From assembly GCA_020253895.1 (NCBI GenBank), contig JADDKG010000087.1, forward strand, positions 1 through 7,305: a DNA stretch of 7,305 nucleotides, written 5' to 3'. The notes under the pieces are model-generated. The model saw only the letters and a program-made list of their open reading frames with translations, had not been told where the DNA came from and did no database searches. This DNA is from Rubrobacter sp. GTDB taxonomy: Bacteria; Actinomycetota; Rubrobacteria; Rubrobacterales; Rubrobacteraceae. The position numbers and the translations under genes were made by a program. Position 1 is the first letter of the stretch. Each line of letters opens with the position of its first letter. Shown in pieces: positions 1 through 6,526 of the stretch.

Positions 1-774
1 CACCCCGAGGCTCTCCGCGGCCTCGAGCAGCCCCCGCTCGTCCCGCTTGGCGTCCACGCTGGCCAGAGAGCATAGGCTCCTCTCCGAGAGGGCGGCCCCC
101 CGCAGGGTGGAGCGGAGGAGCTCTAGGATCTCCTCCGCCCCCGCCCCCCGGCTGCAGCCCACCCCGGCGACGAGCGAGGGGGGACGGTAGACCGCGGCGG
201 GGCGGGGCACCTCGAGGAGGCGGTCGGAGATCACGATCAGGGGCGGCTCCATCTCCTCCGACCGGACCACGTTCTCCGGCAGCGGGCCGAGCGGCCACCG
301 GCGCTCGGAGACAAGGCGCACCCTCTCCCCGCCGGCGAGCGCGGCCCCCACAGCGGCGAGGTCCGAGCCCTCCTCCAGCCTGAAGCCCAGATGCTCCCCG
401 AAGGAGTCGAGCGCGGGGTGCCCGAGGACGTCGCTCGCCGTGGTGATCACCGGCCTGGCCCCGAGCGCCGCGGCGACCCTGCGGGCGAGCGCGTTCGCCC
501 CTCCCCCGTGCCCCCCGCAGAGGGAGATGGCGTGCCCGGCGGCGTCGTCGACGCAGACCACCCCGGGGTCGCGCCGCTTGTCCGAGAGGAGCGGGGCGAC
601 GAGGCGCACCGCGGCCCCGGCGGCCATAAAGAGCACCAGCCCCTCGCACTCCCCCCACGCCCTCCGGACGGCCTCCCTGGGCTTCCCGCCGTAGAGGCGG
701 GCCTCGGGCCAGCTTCTGGCCAGGTGCCGGGCGTTGCGGCGCCCGTTCTTGGTTGCGGCCACGAGGGCGATCAC
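1..774 (-). CDS. cbiG: Cobalt-precorrin-5A hydrolase CbiG, incomplete at the left window edge
   Basis: CbiG opens the ring-A acetate delta-lactone of cobalt-precorrin-5A and releases acetaldehyde, giving cobalt-precorrin-5B, the substrate of CbiD. It is a cytoplasmic enzyme of the oxygen-independent B12 route. The frame is open for 258 codons to base 1 with no stop. The N-terminal CbiG domain is clear: FMAAGAAVRLVAP at about 49-61, DKRRDPGVVCVDDAAGH at 65-81, the glycine-rich ISLCGGHGGGAN at 83-94, and PVITTASD at 108-115. A divergent middle part follows. The C-terminal domain then begins with GVGCSRGAGAEEI at 204-216 and the SLASVDAKRDE stretch at 236-246. Roughly the last 60-80 residues of a stand-alone CbiG would lie beyond the edge. 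The GTG start shares GTGA with the cobL stop (4-base overlap), behind a modest purine-rich site. A downstream fusion to the C17 methyltransferase (CbiH/CobJ) occurs in some bacteria and cannot be excluded. Family assignment is secure. Confidence 0.93.
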   Translation of the reverse strand, partial: MIALVAATKNGRRNARHLARSWPEARLYGGKPREAVRRAWGECEGLVLFMAAGAAVRLVAPLLSDKRRDPGVVCVDDAAGHAISLCGGHGGGANALARRVAAALGARPVITTASDVLGHPALDSFGEHLGFRLEEGSDLAAVGAALAGGERVRLVSERRWPLGPLPENVVRSEEMEPPLIVISDRLLEVPRPAAVYRPPSLVAGVGCSRGAGAEEILELLRSTLRGAALSERSLCSLASVDAKRDERGLLEAAESLGV

Positions 775-1973
775 GGCCTCACCCCCGCCACCACGAAGAC
801 TGGGCTCTCCGGCGCGAGCCGGTGCAGCGCCCCCACCCCCTTCACCCGCGAGGCCTGCAGCAGGACCGTCTCCGTCCGCAGCCCGCACCCCTCCAGGACC
901 TCCTCCGCGGGGACCACCCGCTCCAACCCGATAAGGCTCACCACCACGCAGCGGCGGGCCCGGGCGGCGCACAGGCGCAGAACCTCCTCGAAGCCGCCGC
1001 CCGAGCCGCCCACAAAGGCCGCGTCGGGTTCCGGGAGGCCCCGGAGCACCTCTGGGGCCTCCCCCTCCACAACCCGGAGGCAGACCCCGTGGCGGGCGGC
1101 GTTGCGCCGGATGCGCCGGCAGCTCTCGGGGTCGCGCTCCACGGCGATGGCGGCGGCCCCGAGCCGGGCGCACTCAACCGCGACCGAGCCGCTCCCCGCC
1201 CCCACGTCCCAGACGAGGTCCCCGGGGCCGGGGCCGAGGCGGGCGAGGACGAGGGCGCGGACCTCGGGCTTGGTGATCATGGCGGAGCGGTGCTCGAACT
1301 CCCCCTCCGGGAGGGCCCAACCCCCCGGGCTCTCCAGCCCACCGGCGGCCCAGCGCTTCGGCCCCAGAGCTCGCCCCTCGTCCAAAACGAGCACCACGTT
1401 CGGGTCCCTCCACCCCCCCGAGGCGACTTCTTCCGCGCTCCCGGAGAAGCAGCGTTCCTCCGGGGTGCCGAGCCGCTCGGCGACAAAGAGGCTCCTCTCC
1501 CACCCCAGAAGCTCCCGAGCCAGCTCCGCCGGGCCGAAGTCCGGGGAGGTGAGGACCGCCACCTTGGGGTGGGCCCGGCAGGCGTTCACCGCCCGGCGGG
1601 GATCCCGGCCGTGGGCGCTCACCACCAGGGCGTCGTCCCAGGGGAGGGAGGCCCGGGCGAAGGCGAGCGCGACCGAGGAGGCCCCCGGGAGGACCCGCAC
1701 CCTCTCCCGCCCGAAGCGCCCGGCGAGGAGGCGCACGATCCCGAAGAAGCCCGGGTCCCCGGAGGCGAGCACCGCCACCGGGCCGCTCTCTTTGGCCACC
1801 CGCTCGAGGGCCCCGGAGAGGTCCCCCTCAAGCACGACCGCCCGCCCCTCCTCCACCCCGAGCTCCCGCAGGCGCCGCCTGCCGCCGGCCACGAGCGCGG
1901 CCCCCTCCAGAAGCTCCCTGGCCTCCGGAGAGAGCGGCCTCCCGTCGAGCCCTATGACCGAGATCCCGCTCAT
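771..1973 (-). CDS. cobL: Precorrin-6Y C5,15-methyltransferase (decarboxylating), CbiE-CbiT fusion (CobL)
   Basis: This bifunctional SAM-dependent enzyme methylates C5 and C15 of the (cobalt-)precorrin-6B/7 macrocycle and decarboxylates the ring-C acetate. At 400 residues it matches the usual CobL fusion. The N-terminal half, about 1-200, is a CbiE tetrapyrrole methylase, with SGDPGFFGI at 71-79, LPGASSVALAFARASLPWDD at 95-114 and SAHGRDPR at 119-126. The C-terminal half, about 220-400, is a CbiT class-I methyltransferase: ITKPEVRALVLARL at 233-246, the SAM motif I DVGAGSGSVAVE at 256-267, and acidic AVERDPES at 277-284. The first glycine-rich loop of the CbiE half is short (VIGLDGRPLSPEA instead of a GIGxDG form with extra residues). 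I recall a similar shortened form in other actinobacterial CobL proteins. ATG overlaps the cbiD stop as ATGA; GGAGG lies only 2 bases before it. CbiG follows, also with a 4-base overlap. Confidence 0.95.
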   Translation of the reverse strand: MSGISVIGLDGRPLSPEARELLEGAALVAGGRRRLRELGVEEGRAVVLEGDLSGALERVAKESGPVAVLASGDPGFFGIVRLLAGRFGRERVRVLPGASSVALAFARASLPWDDALVVSAHGRDPRRAVNACRAHPKVAVLTSPDFGPAELARELLGWERSLFVAERLGTPEERCFSGSAEEVASGGWRDPNVVLVLDEGRALGPKRWAAGGLESPGGWALPEGEFEHRSAMITKPEVRALVLARLGPGPGDLVWDVGAGSGSVAVECARLGAAAIAVERDPESCRRIRRNAARHGVCLRVVEGEAPEVLRGLPEPDAAFVGGSGGGFEEVLRLCAARARRCVVVSLIGLERVVPAEEVLEGCGLRTETVLLQASRVKGVGALHRLAPESPVFVVAGVRP

Positions 1974-3139
1974 CCCCTCCAGGCCGTCAGCTCCAGCGCC
2001 CCCGGGCTCGCCCCCACGGGCTCCAGGGTGCCGAAGTCCACCATGATCGCGTGCATCTCCAGGGCGCCCCCCGCGTGCTCGCGCAGGTTCTCCGCAACCA
2101 GCCCGCAGACCAGGCGCGGGGCCTCCGCAAGCCCCGCCGCCCGCCAGAGCTCGTAGGCGTGGCGGGCGCTGTTCGCCTTCTCAACCTCCCCGGCAAGCCG
2201 CGCGTCCCCCCCGGCCTCGCGGGTGATCCGGGCCAGCAGCCCCGTGTCCACCCGCGAGCGGGTCCAGTGGGTCATCATCACCCCGGAGGCGAGCTTGGCC
2301 AGCTTGCCCGCCATCCCCACGAAGAAGCCGCGCTTAAGGCCCCTCTTCGCGGCGTGCCGGACCGCCTTCCCGGTGAAGTCCCCCACCTCGATAAAGCACA
2401 CCTCCTCCAGGTGCGGCAGCAGGCGCATCGCCGCCCTCTCGGTGAGCCCGCCGGTGGAGAGCACGAAGGTGTCGCCGCCCTGGGCGGCCACGACGTCTAT
2501 CGCCTGGACCACGCTCGCCGCCCAGGCCGCGGTGGAGAAGGGGCGTACGATCCCGGTGGTCCCCAGGATGGAGATCCCGCCGACGATCCCCAGCCGGGGG
2601 TTGGTGGTCTTCTTCGCCATCTCCTCCCCGCCGGGGACGCTGATGACCACCCGCACCCCCCGCCGCCGCGGGTCGAGCACCTCCCGGAGGGAGTAGAGGA
2701 TCATGCGCCGCGGCACCGGGTTTATGGCGGGGGCCCCGACCGGGAGCCCCAGGCCCGGTTTGGTCACCACCCCGACCCCCTCCCCGCGCTCGAGCTCCAC
2801 CCCCGGCTCCTCCCGCCACGAGACCCGGGCGGTGAGGTGGGCCCCGTGGGTCACGTCCGGGTCGTCCCCGGCGTCCTTTACCACCACGGCCTCGGCCCAC
2901 CGCCCCCCCAGCTCGCACCGCTCGACCTCGAACTCCACCCGCCTCTCCTCGCCCTTCTTGGGGAGCCGCACGTCCACCCTCCGCTGCGCCTCTCCGGTAA
3001 CGAGGGCCCTCGCCGCCGCCTTCGCCGCGGCCGCCGCGCAGGTGCCGGTGGTCCAGCCGGTCCTGAGCCTCCTGCCCTTGACCCGGGCCATGCTCGGGGG
3101 CATGGAGGGCTCCCTGAGGTTCTTACGCCCGGGGGGCAT
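1970..3139 (-). CDS. cbiD: Cobalt-precorrin-5B (C1)-methyltransferase CbiD
   Basis: CbiD methylates C1 of cobalt-precorrin-5B with SAM, giving cobalt-precorrin-6A, and is a hallmark of the oxygen-independent pathway. It is unrelated to the Rossmann-like corrin methylases around it. The 389 residues are close to family length. Typical blocks are visible in order: LRTGWTTGTCAAAAAKAA at 25-42, KDAGDDPDVTHGA at 88-100, GVGVVTKPGLGLPVGAPAIN at 121-140 followed by PVPRRMI, a VPGGEEMAKKTTNPRLGIVG run at 168-187 followed by GISILGTTGIV, and a late DTGLLARI. The start is not fully fixed. ATG 3139 has GGAGG six bases upstream and overlaps the end of cobM by 17 bases. Met13 (3103) and Met17 (3091) are alternatives, since conserved homology only begins around residue 25. 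I prefer 3139 because of its ribosome site. The substrate comes from CbiG, encoded two genes downstream. Confidence 0.96.
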   Translation of the reverse strand: MPPGRKNLREPSMPPSMARVKGRRLRTGWTTGTCAAAAAKAAARALVTGEAQRRVDVRLPKKGEERRVEFEVERCELGGRWAEAVVVKDAGDDPDVTHGAHLTARVSWREEPGVELERGEGVGVVTKPGLGLPVGAPAINPVPRRMILYSLREVLDPRRRGVRVVISVPGGEEMAKKTTNPRLGIVGGISILGTTGIVRPFSTAAWAASVVQAIDVVAAQGGDTFVLSTGGLTERAAMRLLPHLEEVCFIEVGDFTGKAVRHAAKRGLKRGFFVGMAGKLAKLASGVMMTHWTRSRVDTGLLARITREAGGDARLAGEVEKANSARHAYELWRAAGLAEAPRLVCGLVAENLREHAGGALEMHAIMVDFGTLEPVGASPGALELTAWRG

Positions 3140-3908
3140 CCTCCCCCTCCCCGGCCCTGCGGAACATGTGCGAGAAGGTTGGGCTGTAGAGGCGGGAGCG
3201 CCTACCTCCGGCCGCGAGCGCCGGACCCACCAGGATGAGCGCCTGGCGCCTGATGCCGGCCTGCCGGATACGTCCTGCGAGCTCCTTCAAGGGGCACTCT
3301 ATGACCTGCTCGTCCGGCCAGCTCGCCCGGTAGACCACCGCGCAGGGGGTCTCCGGCGGGTAGCCGCCCGCGAGCAGCTCCTCCTGCAGCCCGCGCGGGC
3401 GGGCGGCGGAGAGGAAGATCGCCATGGTCGTCCCGTGGGCGGCGAAGCGCTCTATGCCCTCGTTCTCCGGCATCGGGGTGCGGGTCGCCCGGCGGGTCAG
3501 GATCACCGACTGGGAGACCTCCGGGACGGTGAGCTCCCGCCCCAGGGCGGCGGCCGCCGCCCCCAGGGAGGAGACCCCCGGCACGATCTCCCACCCGAGC
3601 CCGAGCTCCTCGCAGAGCTCTATCTGCTCCATTATCGCCCCGTAGAGGCTCGGGTCCCCGGAATGGACCCGGGCGATCCGGAGGTCTCCGGCGGCGGCCC
3701 GCTCGTAGATCTCGCGCACCCCCTCGAGCGGGATGGTGGTTGACTCGACGATCTCCGCGTCGGGCCGGGCGTGCTCCAGAACCCCCTCGTGCACCAGGCT
3801 CCTGGCCCACACCACGATATCCGCCTCGGAGATCAGACGCGCCCCCCGCAGCGTCAGCAGGTCTGGGGCCCCCGGCCCCGCCCCGATAAACCACACCCTA
3901 CCCGGCAA
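3123..3908 (-). CDS. cobM: Precorrin-4 / cobalt-precorrin-4 C11-methyltransferase (CobM/CbiF)
   Basis: This SAM-dependent tetrapyrrole methylase adds the C11 methyl group to (cobalt-)precorrin-4. Its 261 residues match the family. The N-terminal glycine loop VWFIGAGPGAPDLLTLRGA is at 5-23, the second motif VHSGDPSLYGAI at 81-92, and IVPGVSSLGAAAAALG at 108-123. The C11-enzyme signature SQSVILTRRATRTPMPENE at 132-150, followed by GTTMAIFLSAA at 159-169, separates it from the C17 and C20 enzymes. It ends in the typical SRLYSPTFSHMFR (238-250). The start is a TTG that overlaps the end of cobI by 11 bases. It is chosen because GGAGG lies five bases upstream; the alternative GTG at 3896 has no spaced ribosome site and would begin right at the first beta strand. 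Given the CbiD and CbiG neighbours, the substrate in this organism is probably the cobalt-containing form, so cbiF would be an equally good name. Confidence 0.95.
   Translation of the reverse strand: MPGRVWFIGAGPGAPDLLTLRGARLISEADIVVWARSLVHEGVLEHARPDAEIVESTTIPLEGVREIYERAAAGDLRIARVHSGDPSLYGAIMEQIELCEELGLGWEIVPGVSSLGAAAAALGRELTVPEVSQSVILTRRATRTPMPENEGIERFAAHGTTMAIFLSAARPRGLQEELLAGGYPPETPCAVVYRASWPDEQVIECPLKELAGRIRQAGIRRQALILVGPALAAGGRRSRLYSPTFSHMFRRAGEGEDAPRA
3146..3150 (-). promoter_or_regulatory. Ribosome-binding site supporting the upstream ATG of cbiD
   Basis: GGAGG on the minus strand lies six bases before ATG 3139, inside the last codons of cobM. It favours the long form of CbiD over starts at Met13 or Met17. 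Of those two, only Met13 has a partial purine-rich site (GGGAG) in front of it. Confidence 0.65.
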
Positions 3909-4614
3909 GGTCCCCTCCCCTCCGGCAGAAGATCACCGCGGAGAGGTAGGGCGCCTCCCGGCCGCGCACCTCCCGCGCCGGCAGAACCTCCTCCCCCTCC
4001 ACCCCGAGCCGGGCCCCGTACACGGCCCCCTCCAGCCGCCCGGCCTCCTCCGCGGCCCGCAGCACCTCCGCCATGCGGCTCCCGCCCTTGTAGCAGACCA
4101 CGGTCTCATATCCCCCGAGCGCCTCCTTAAGCGCCCCCTCCCCCGCGGTGAAGGGCAGGAGGGCCAGCCGCTCCCGCCCCTCGACCAGCACCGTGCCGCT
4201 GCGGGAGGCCAGATCCTGCATCGCCGTGATCCCGGGGACCGTCCGCACCTCCGTTCCCGGCACCTCCTCCCTCACCGCCCGCGCGAGATGGGTGAAGGTG
4301 GAGTAGACGTTCGGATCCCCCAGGGTGGCGAACGCGCACCGCTCCCCCCGCCGCAGGTGCCCAGCCACCTGCCGGGCGGCCTCCCTCCGGCTGCGCCCGC
4401 GCGCCGCCGCGTCCTCCGAGAGGGCGAAGACGAGCCGCCTTATCCTTCCCGGCCCCAGGTGCGCCCGCACCACCGCCTCGGCCCGCCCCGGCTCCCCCGC
4501 ATCCCCCACCGGGACAAAAACCACATCCGCTTCCTCCAGGGCGCGCAGGCCCTTCAGCGTCAGGAGCTCCGGGTCCCCGGGCCCCACCCCGACCCCGACG
4601 AGCACCCCGCTCAC
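3898..4614 (-). CDS. cobI: Precorrin-2 / cobalt-factor II C20-methyltransferase (CobI/CbiL)
   Basis: This enzyme performs the first peripheral methylation committed to corrin: SAM-dependent C20 methylation of precorrin-2 or cobalt-factor II. The 238 residues agree with family size. VGVGPGDPELLTLKGLRAL at 7-25 is the SAM-binding glycine loop, FATLGDPNVYSTFTHL at 95-110 is the C20-type second motif (the YSTF run is characteristic), and TVPGITAMQDLAS at 125-137 is the third conserved block. PYLSAVIF at 222-229 near the C-terminus is also typical. The GTG start shares GTGA with the cbiA stop; the ribosome site is weak (a G-rich run only), so translation probably relies on coupling to cbiA. Its TAG stop lies inside the first codons of cobM. 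The metal state of its substrate cannot be decided from sequence, but CbiG and CbiD nearby favour cobalt-factor II. Confidence 0.94.
   Translation of the reverse strand: MSGVLVGVGVGPGDPELLTLKGLRALEEADVVFVPVGDAGEPGRAEAVVRAHLGPGRIRRLVFALSEDAAARGRSRREAARQVAGHLRRGERCAFATLGDPNVYSTFTHLARAVREEVPGTEVRTVPGITAMQDLASRSGTVLVEGRERLALLPFTAGEGALKEALGGYETVVCYKGGSRMAEVLRAAEEAGRLEGAVYGARLGVEGEEVLPAREVRGREAPYLSAVIFCRRGGDLAG
3914..3918 (-). promoter_or_regulatory. Ribosome-binding site fixing the TTG start of cobM
   Basis: On the minus strand GGAGG ends five bases before TTG 3908, within a run of two tandem GGAGG/GGGG purine blocks at the end of cobI. This optimal spacing is the main support for the TTG over the later GTG at 3896, which has no spaced Shine-Dalgarno sequence. 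Confidence 0.7.
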
Positions 4615-5957
4615 GCCCGCACCCCCGCCGCGTAGCGCAGAAGGCGGCGCGGCATCTCCGGGTGAGATGCCCAGTGGAGGTGCAGGTAGCTGGCGTGCAC
4701 CCCGCCGGCCACGAACCCCTCTTCCCCCCGCCCCGGAAGCTCCCAGGCCGGGCTCTCCCCGGCCGGAGGCTCCACCGCGGAGTAGTGGAACTCGTGGCCG
4801 CGCACCTCAGCCCCGGCCTCCGCCAGCGGCGAGCCGGAGAGCGCCCGGGCCTCCCGGTAGCCCAGCGTGAGCCGGTCCGTCATCCGGGCCTCGGCGTCCA
4901 GCACGCCGCACATCCTCTCTCCGTCCAGGCTGCGCGCCAGGTACAGAAGCCCCCCGCACTCGGCTATGACCGGCCGCCCCTCCGAGGCGAACCGCCGCAC
5001 CTCCTCCTTCAGCGGCCCGTTCGCGGCGAGCTCTCCGGCGTAGGCCTCCGGGAAGCCCCCTCCAACGTACAGGGCGTCCGCACCCTCGGGGAGCCCCTTG
5101 TCGGAGGCGGGGTCGAAGAAGAGGAGCTCGGCCCCCGCCCCGCGCAGGAGCTCCAGGTTCTCCCGGTAGAGGAAGCTGAAGGCCGCACCGGAGGCGACCG
5201 CGACCCGCACGCCCGAGACCGGCTCCGGGGCCTCCGGGCTCCAGGGCCTCCCCTCCAGCGGCCCGGCGGAGCGGGCGAGGCGCAGGATACCCCCGAGGTC
5301 CAGGCGGCGACCGAGGACCTCCCCGAGGAGGTCCAGGGCCTCCCGGGCCTCCTTGCGGCGCTCGGCGGCGGGGACGAGCCCCAGGTGCCGCTCCGGGGAG
5401 GAGAGGCGCCCGTCGCGGCGCAGGGCCCCGAGGACGGGGATGCCGAGGGGCTCTATGGCCTCCCGCAGCATCCGCTCGTGGGCTCCGGAGCCCACCCGGT
5501 TCAGGATCACCCCGCCCACCCTCACCCGGGGGTCGAAGCTCGCGTATCCGTGGACCATCGCCGCGGCCGAGCGGGCCACGGCCGAGGCGTCCACCACCAG
5601 GAGGACCGGGGCCCGGAGCAGCCGCGCGACGTGGGCGGTGGAGGCGAAGTCCCCGCCGCCGCTCCTGCCGTCAAAGAGGCCCATCACCCCCTCCACCACG
5701 GCGACGTCGGCCCCCCGCGCGCCGTGCAAAAAGAGCGGCACGATGAGGTCCTCGCCGCAGAGGAAGGGGTCCAGGTTGCGCCCGGGACGCCCGGCGGCGA
5801 GCGTGTGGTAGGAGGGGTCTATAAAGTCCGGGCCGACCTTGACCGGGGCCACCCGGATCCCTCCCGCACGGAGCGCGGCCATGAGCCCCGAGGAGACGGT
5901 GGTCTTTCCCACCCCGGAGTGGGTGCCGGCGACGACGATGCGGGGGATGTCTACCAT
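4611..5957 (-). CDS. cbiA: Cobyrinate a,c-diamide synthase (CbiA/CobB)
   Basis: This ATP- and glutamine-dependent enzyme amidates the a and c acetate side chains of cobyrinate (CbiA) or hydrogenobyrinate (CobB). It has 448 residues. The N-terminal dethiobiotin-synthetase-like ATPase half carries GTHSGVGKTTVSSGL at 11-25, KVGPDFIDPSYH at 40-51, the family hallmark EGVMGLFDG at 89-97, and GGVILNRVGS at 148-157. The C-terminal class-I glutamine amidotransferase half begins near residue 248 (VRVAVASGAAFSFLY). It has LYVGGGFPE at 296-304, the nucleophile Cys334 in IAECGGLLYL, and the late HASYLHLHW (421-429), which supplies the catalytic histidine. The ATG overlaps the cobO stop by 7 bases and has AAGGGG five bases upstream. 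With CbiD and CbiG in the same operon, the substrate is probably cobalt-containing cobyrinate, hence the symbol cbiA. CobB is the aerobic-pathway name for the same family. Confidence 0.96.
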   Translation of the reverse strand: MVDIPRIVVAGTHSGVGKTTVSSGLMAALRAGGIRVAPVKVGPDFIDPSYHTLAAGRPGRNLDPFLCGEDLIVPLFLHGARGADVAVVEGVMGLFDGRSGGGDFASTAHVARLLRAPVLLVVDASAVARSAAAMVHGYASFDPRVRVGGVILNRVGSGAHERMLREAIEPLGIPVLGALRRDGRLSSPERHLGLVPAAERRKEAREALDLLGEVLGRRLDLGGILRLARSAGPLEGRPWSPEAPEPVSGVRVAVASGAAFSFLYRENLELLRGAGAELLFFDPASDKGLPEGADALYVGGGFPEAYAGELAANGPLKEEVRRFASEGRPVIAECGGLLYLARSLDGERMCGVLDAEARMTDRLTLGYREARALSGSPLAEAGAEVRGHEFHYSAVEPPAGESPAWELPGRGEEGFVAGGVHASYLHLHWASHPEMPRRLLRYAAGVRA

Positions 5958-6526
5958 TCGATCCCCTTCTGCCCCTTGTAGCCCTCGTCGAAAGGATGCT
6001 TGACCTTGCGCATCTCGGTCACCAGGTCCGCGGCCTCAACGAGCTCCTGCGGCGCGCCGCGGCCGGTCACGATCACGTGCTGAAACCCCGGCCTCCCCTT
6101 GAGGACCTCAACAACCTCCCCGGTGTCCACCCAGCCGTACCTCATGGGGTAGGTGAACTCGTCCAGGATGAGCATGTCGTAGGTCTCGTCGGCGAGGCGC
6201 CGCTTGACCTCCTCCCAGCCCTCCCGGGCGAGGTCGGCGGAGTGCTCGATATCCTTCACGGTCCAGGTCCAGCCGTCGCCCATCTTGAACCAGTCGATGT
6301 TCCCCAGGGCCGCGGCGGCCTTCTGCTCCCCCACCTTCCACTTGCTGCTCTTGACGAACTGGTAGACCCCGATGCGGTAGCCGCGGGCCCAGCCGCGCAG
6401 CATGATGCCGAAGGCGGCGGTGCTCTTGCCCTTGCCCTCGCCGGTGTTCACCACGAGCAGCGGCCGCTCGCGCCGGGAGCGCCGCCTGAGCCGCTCCTCA
6501 CGCGGCGGCCTGTTCTCCGGGTTCAC
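5951..6526 (-). CDS. cobO: Corrinoid (cob(I)yrinate a,c-diamide) adenosyltransferase CobO/BtuR
   Basis: CobO transfers the 5'-deoxyadenosyl group of ATP to the Co(I) corrinoid, forming the Co-C bond of adenosylcobalamin intermediates. At 191 residues it is a full-length CobA/CobO/BtuR-type enzyme. VVNTGEGKGKSTAAFG at 25-40 contains the P-loop variant GEGKGKS. Further family blocks are GVYQFVKSSKW at 53-63, the acidic LILDEFTY at 119-126, VIVTGRGAP at 151-159, and the C-terminal KHPFDEGYKGQKGIEW, where the family more often has KAQKGIE. The first 22 residues hold nine arginines; in this family the N-terminal segment packs over the active site. The GTG start shares GTGA with the stop of the VWA gene and has GGAGG five bases upstream. 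It follows a chelatase-like subunit and precedes cbiA, whose diamide product is the natural CobO substrate. Confidence 0.96.
   Translation of the reverse strand: MNPENRPPREERLRRRSRRERPLLVVNTGEGKGKSTAAFGIMLRGWARGYRIGVYQFVKSSKWKVGEQKAAAALGNIDWFKMGDGWTWTVKDIEHSADLAREGWEEVKRRLADETYDMLILDEFTYPMRYGWVDTGEVVEVLKGRPGFQHVIVTGRGAPQELVEAADLVTEMRKVKHPFDEGYKGQKGIEW

Noticed and set aside
391..2156. Long plus-strand open frames (for example 391-2046 and 753-2156)
   Set aside because: They are antisense to cobL and cbiG, have Arg/Pro/Ser/Ala-rich low-complexity translations and no recognisable domain. Such frames are expected opposite GC-rich genes.
2051..3743. Long plus-strand open frames opposite cbiD and cobM
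   Set aside because: Their translations are rich in Pro, His, Gly and Arg with no family motifs, while the minus strand holds clear CbiD and CobM proteins.
4662..5981. 439-codon plus-strand open frame opposite cbiA
   Set aside because: The minus strand encodes a complete CbiA with both ATPase and amidotransferase motifs; the plus-strand product is compositional noise.
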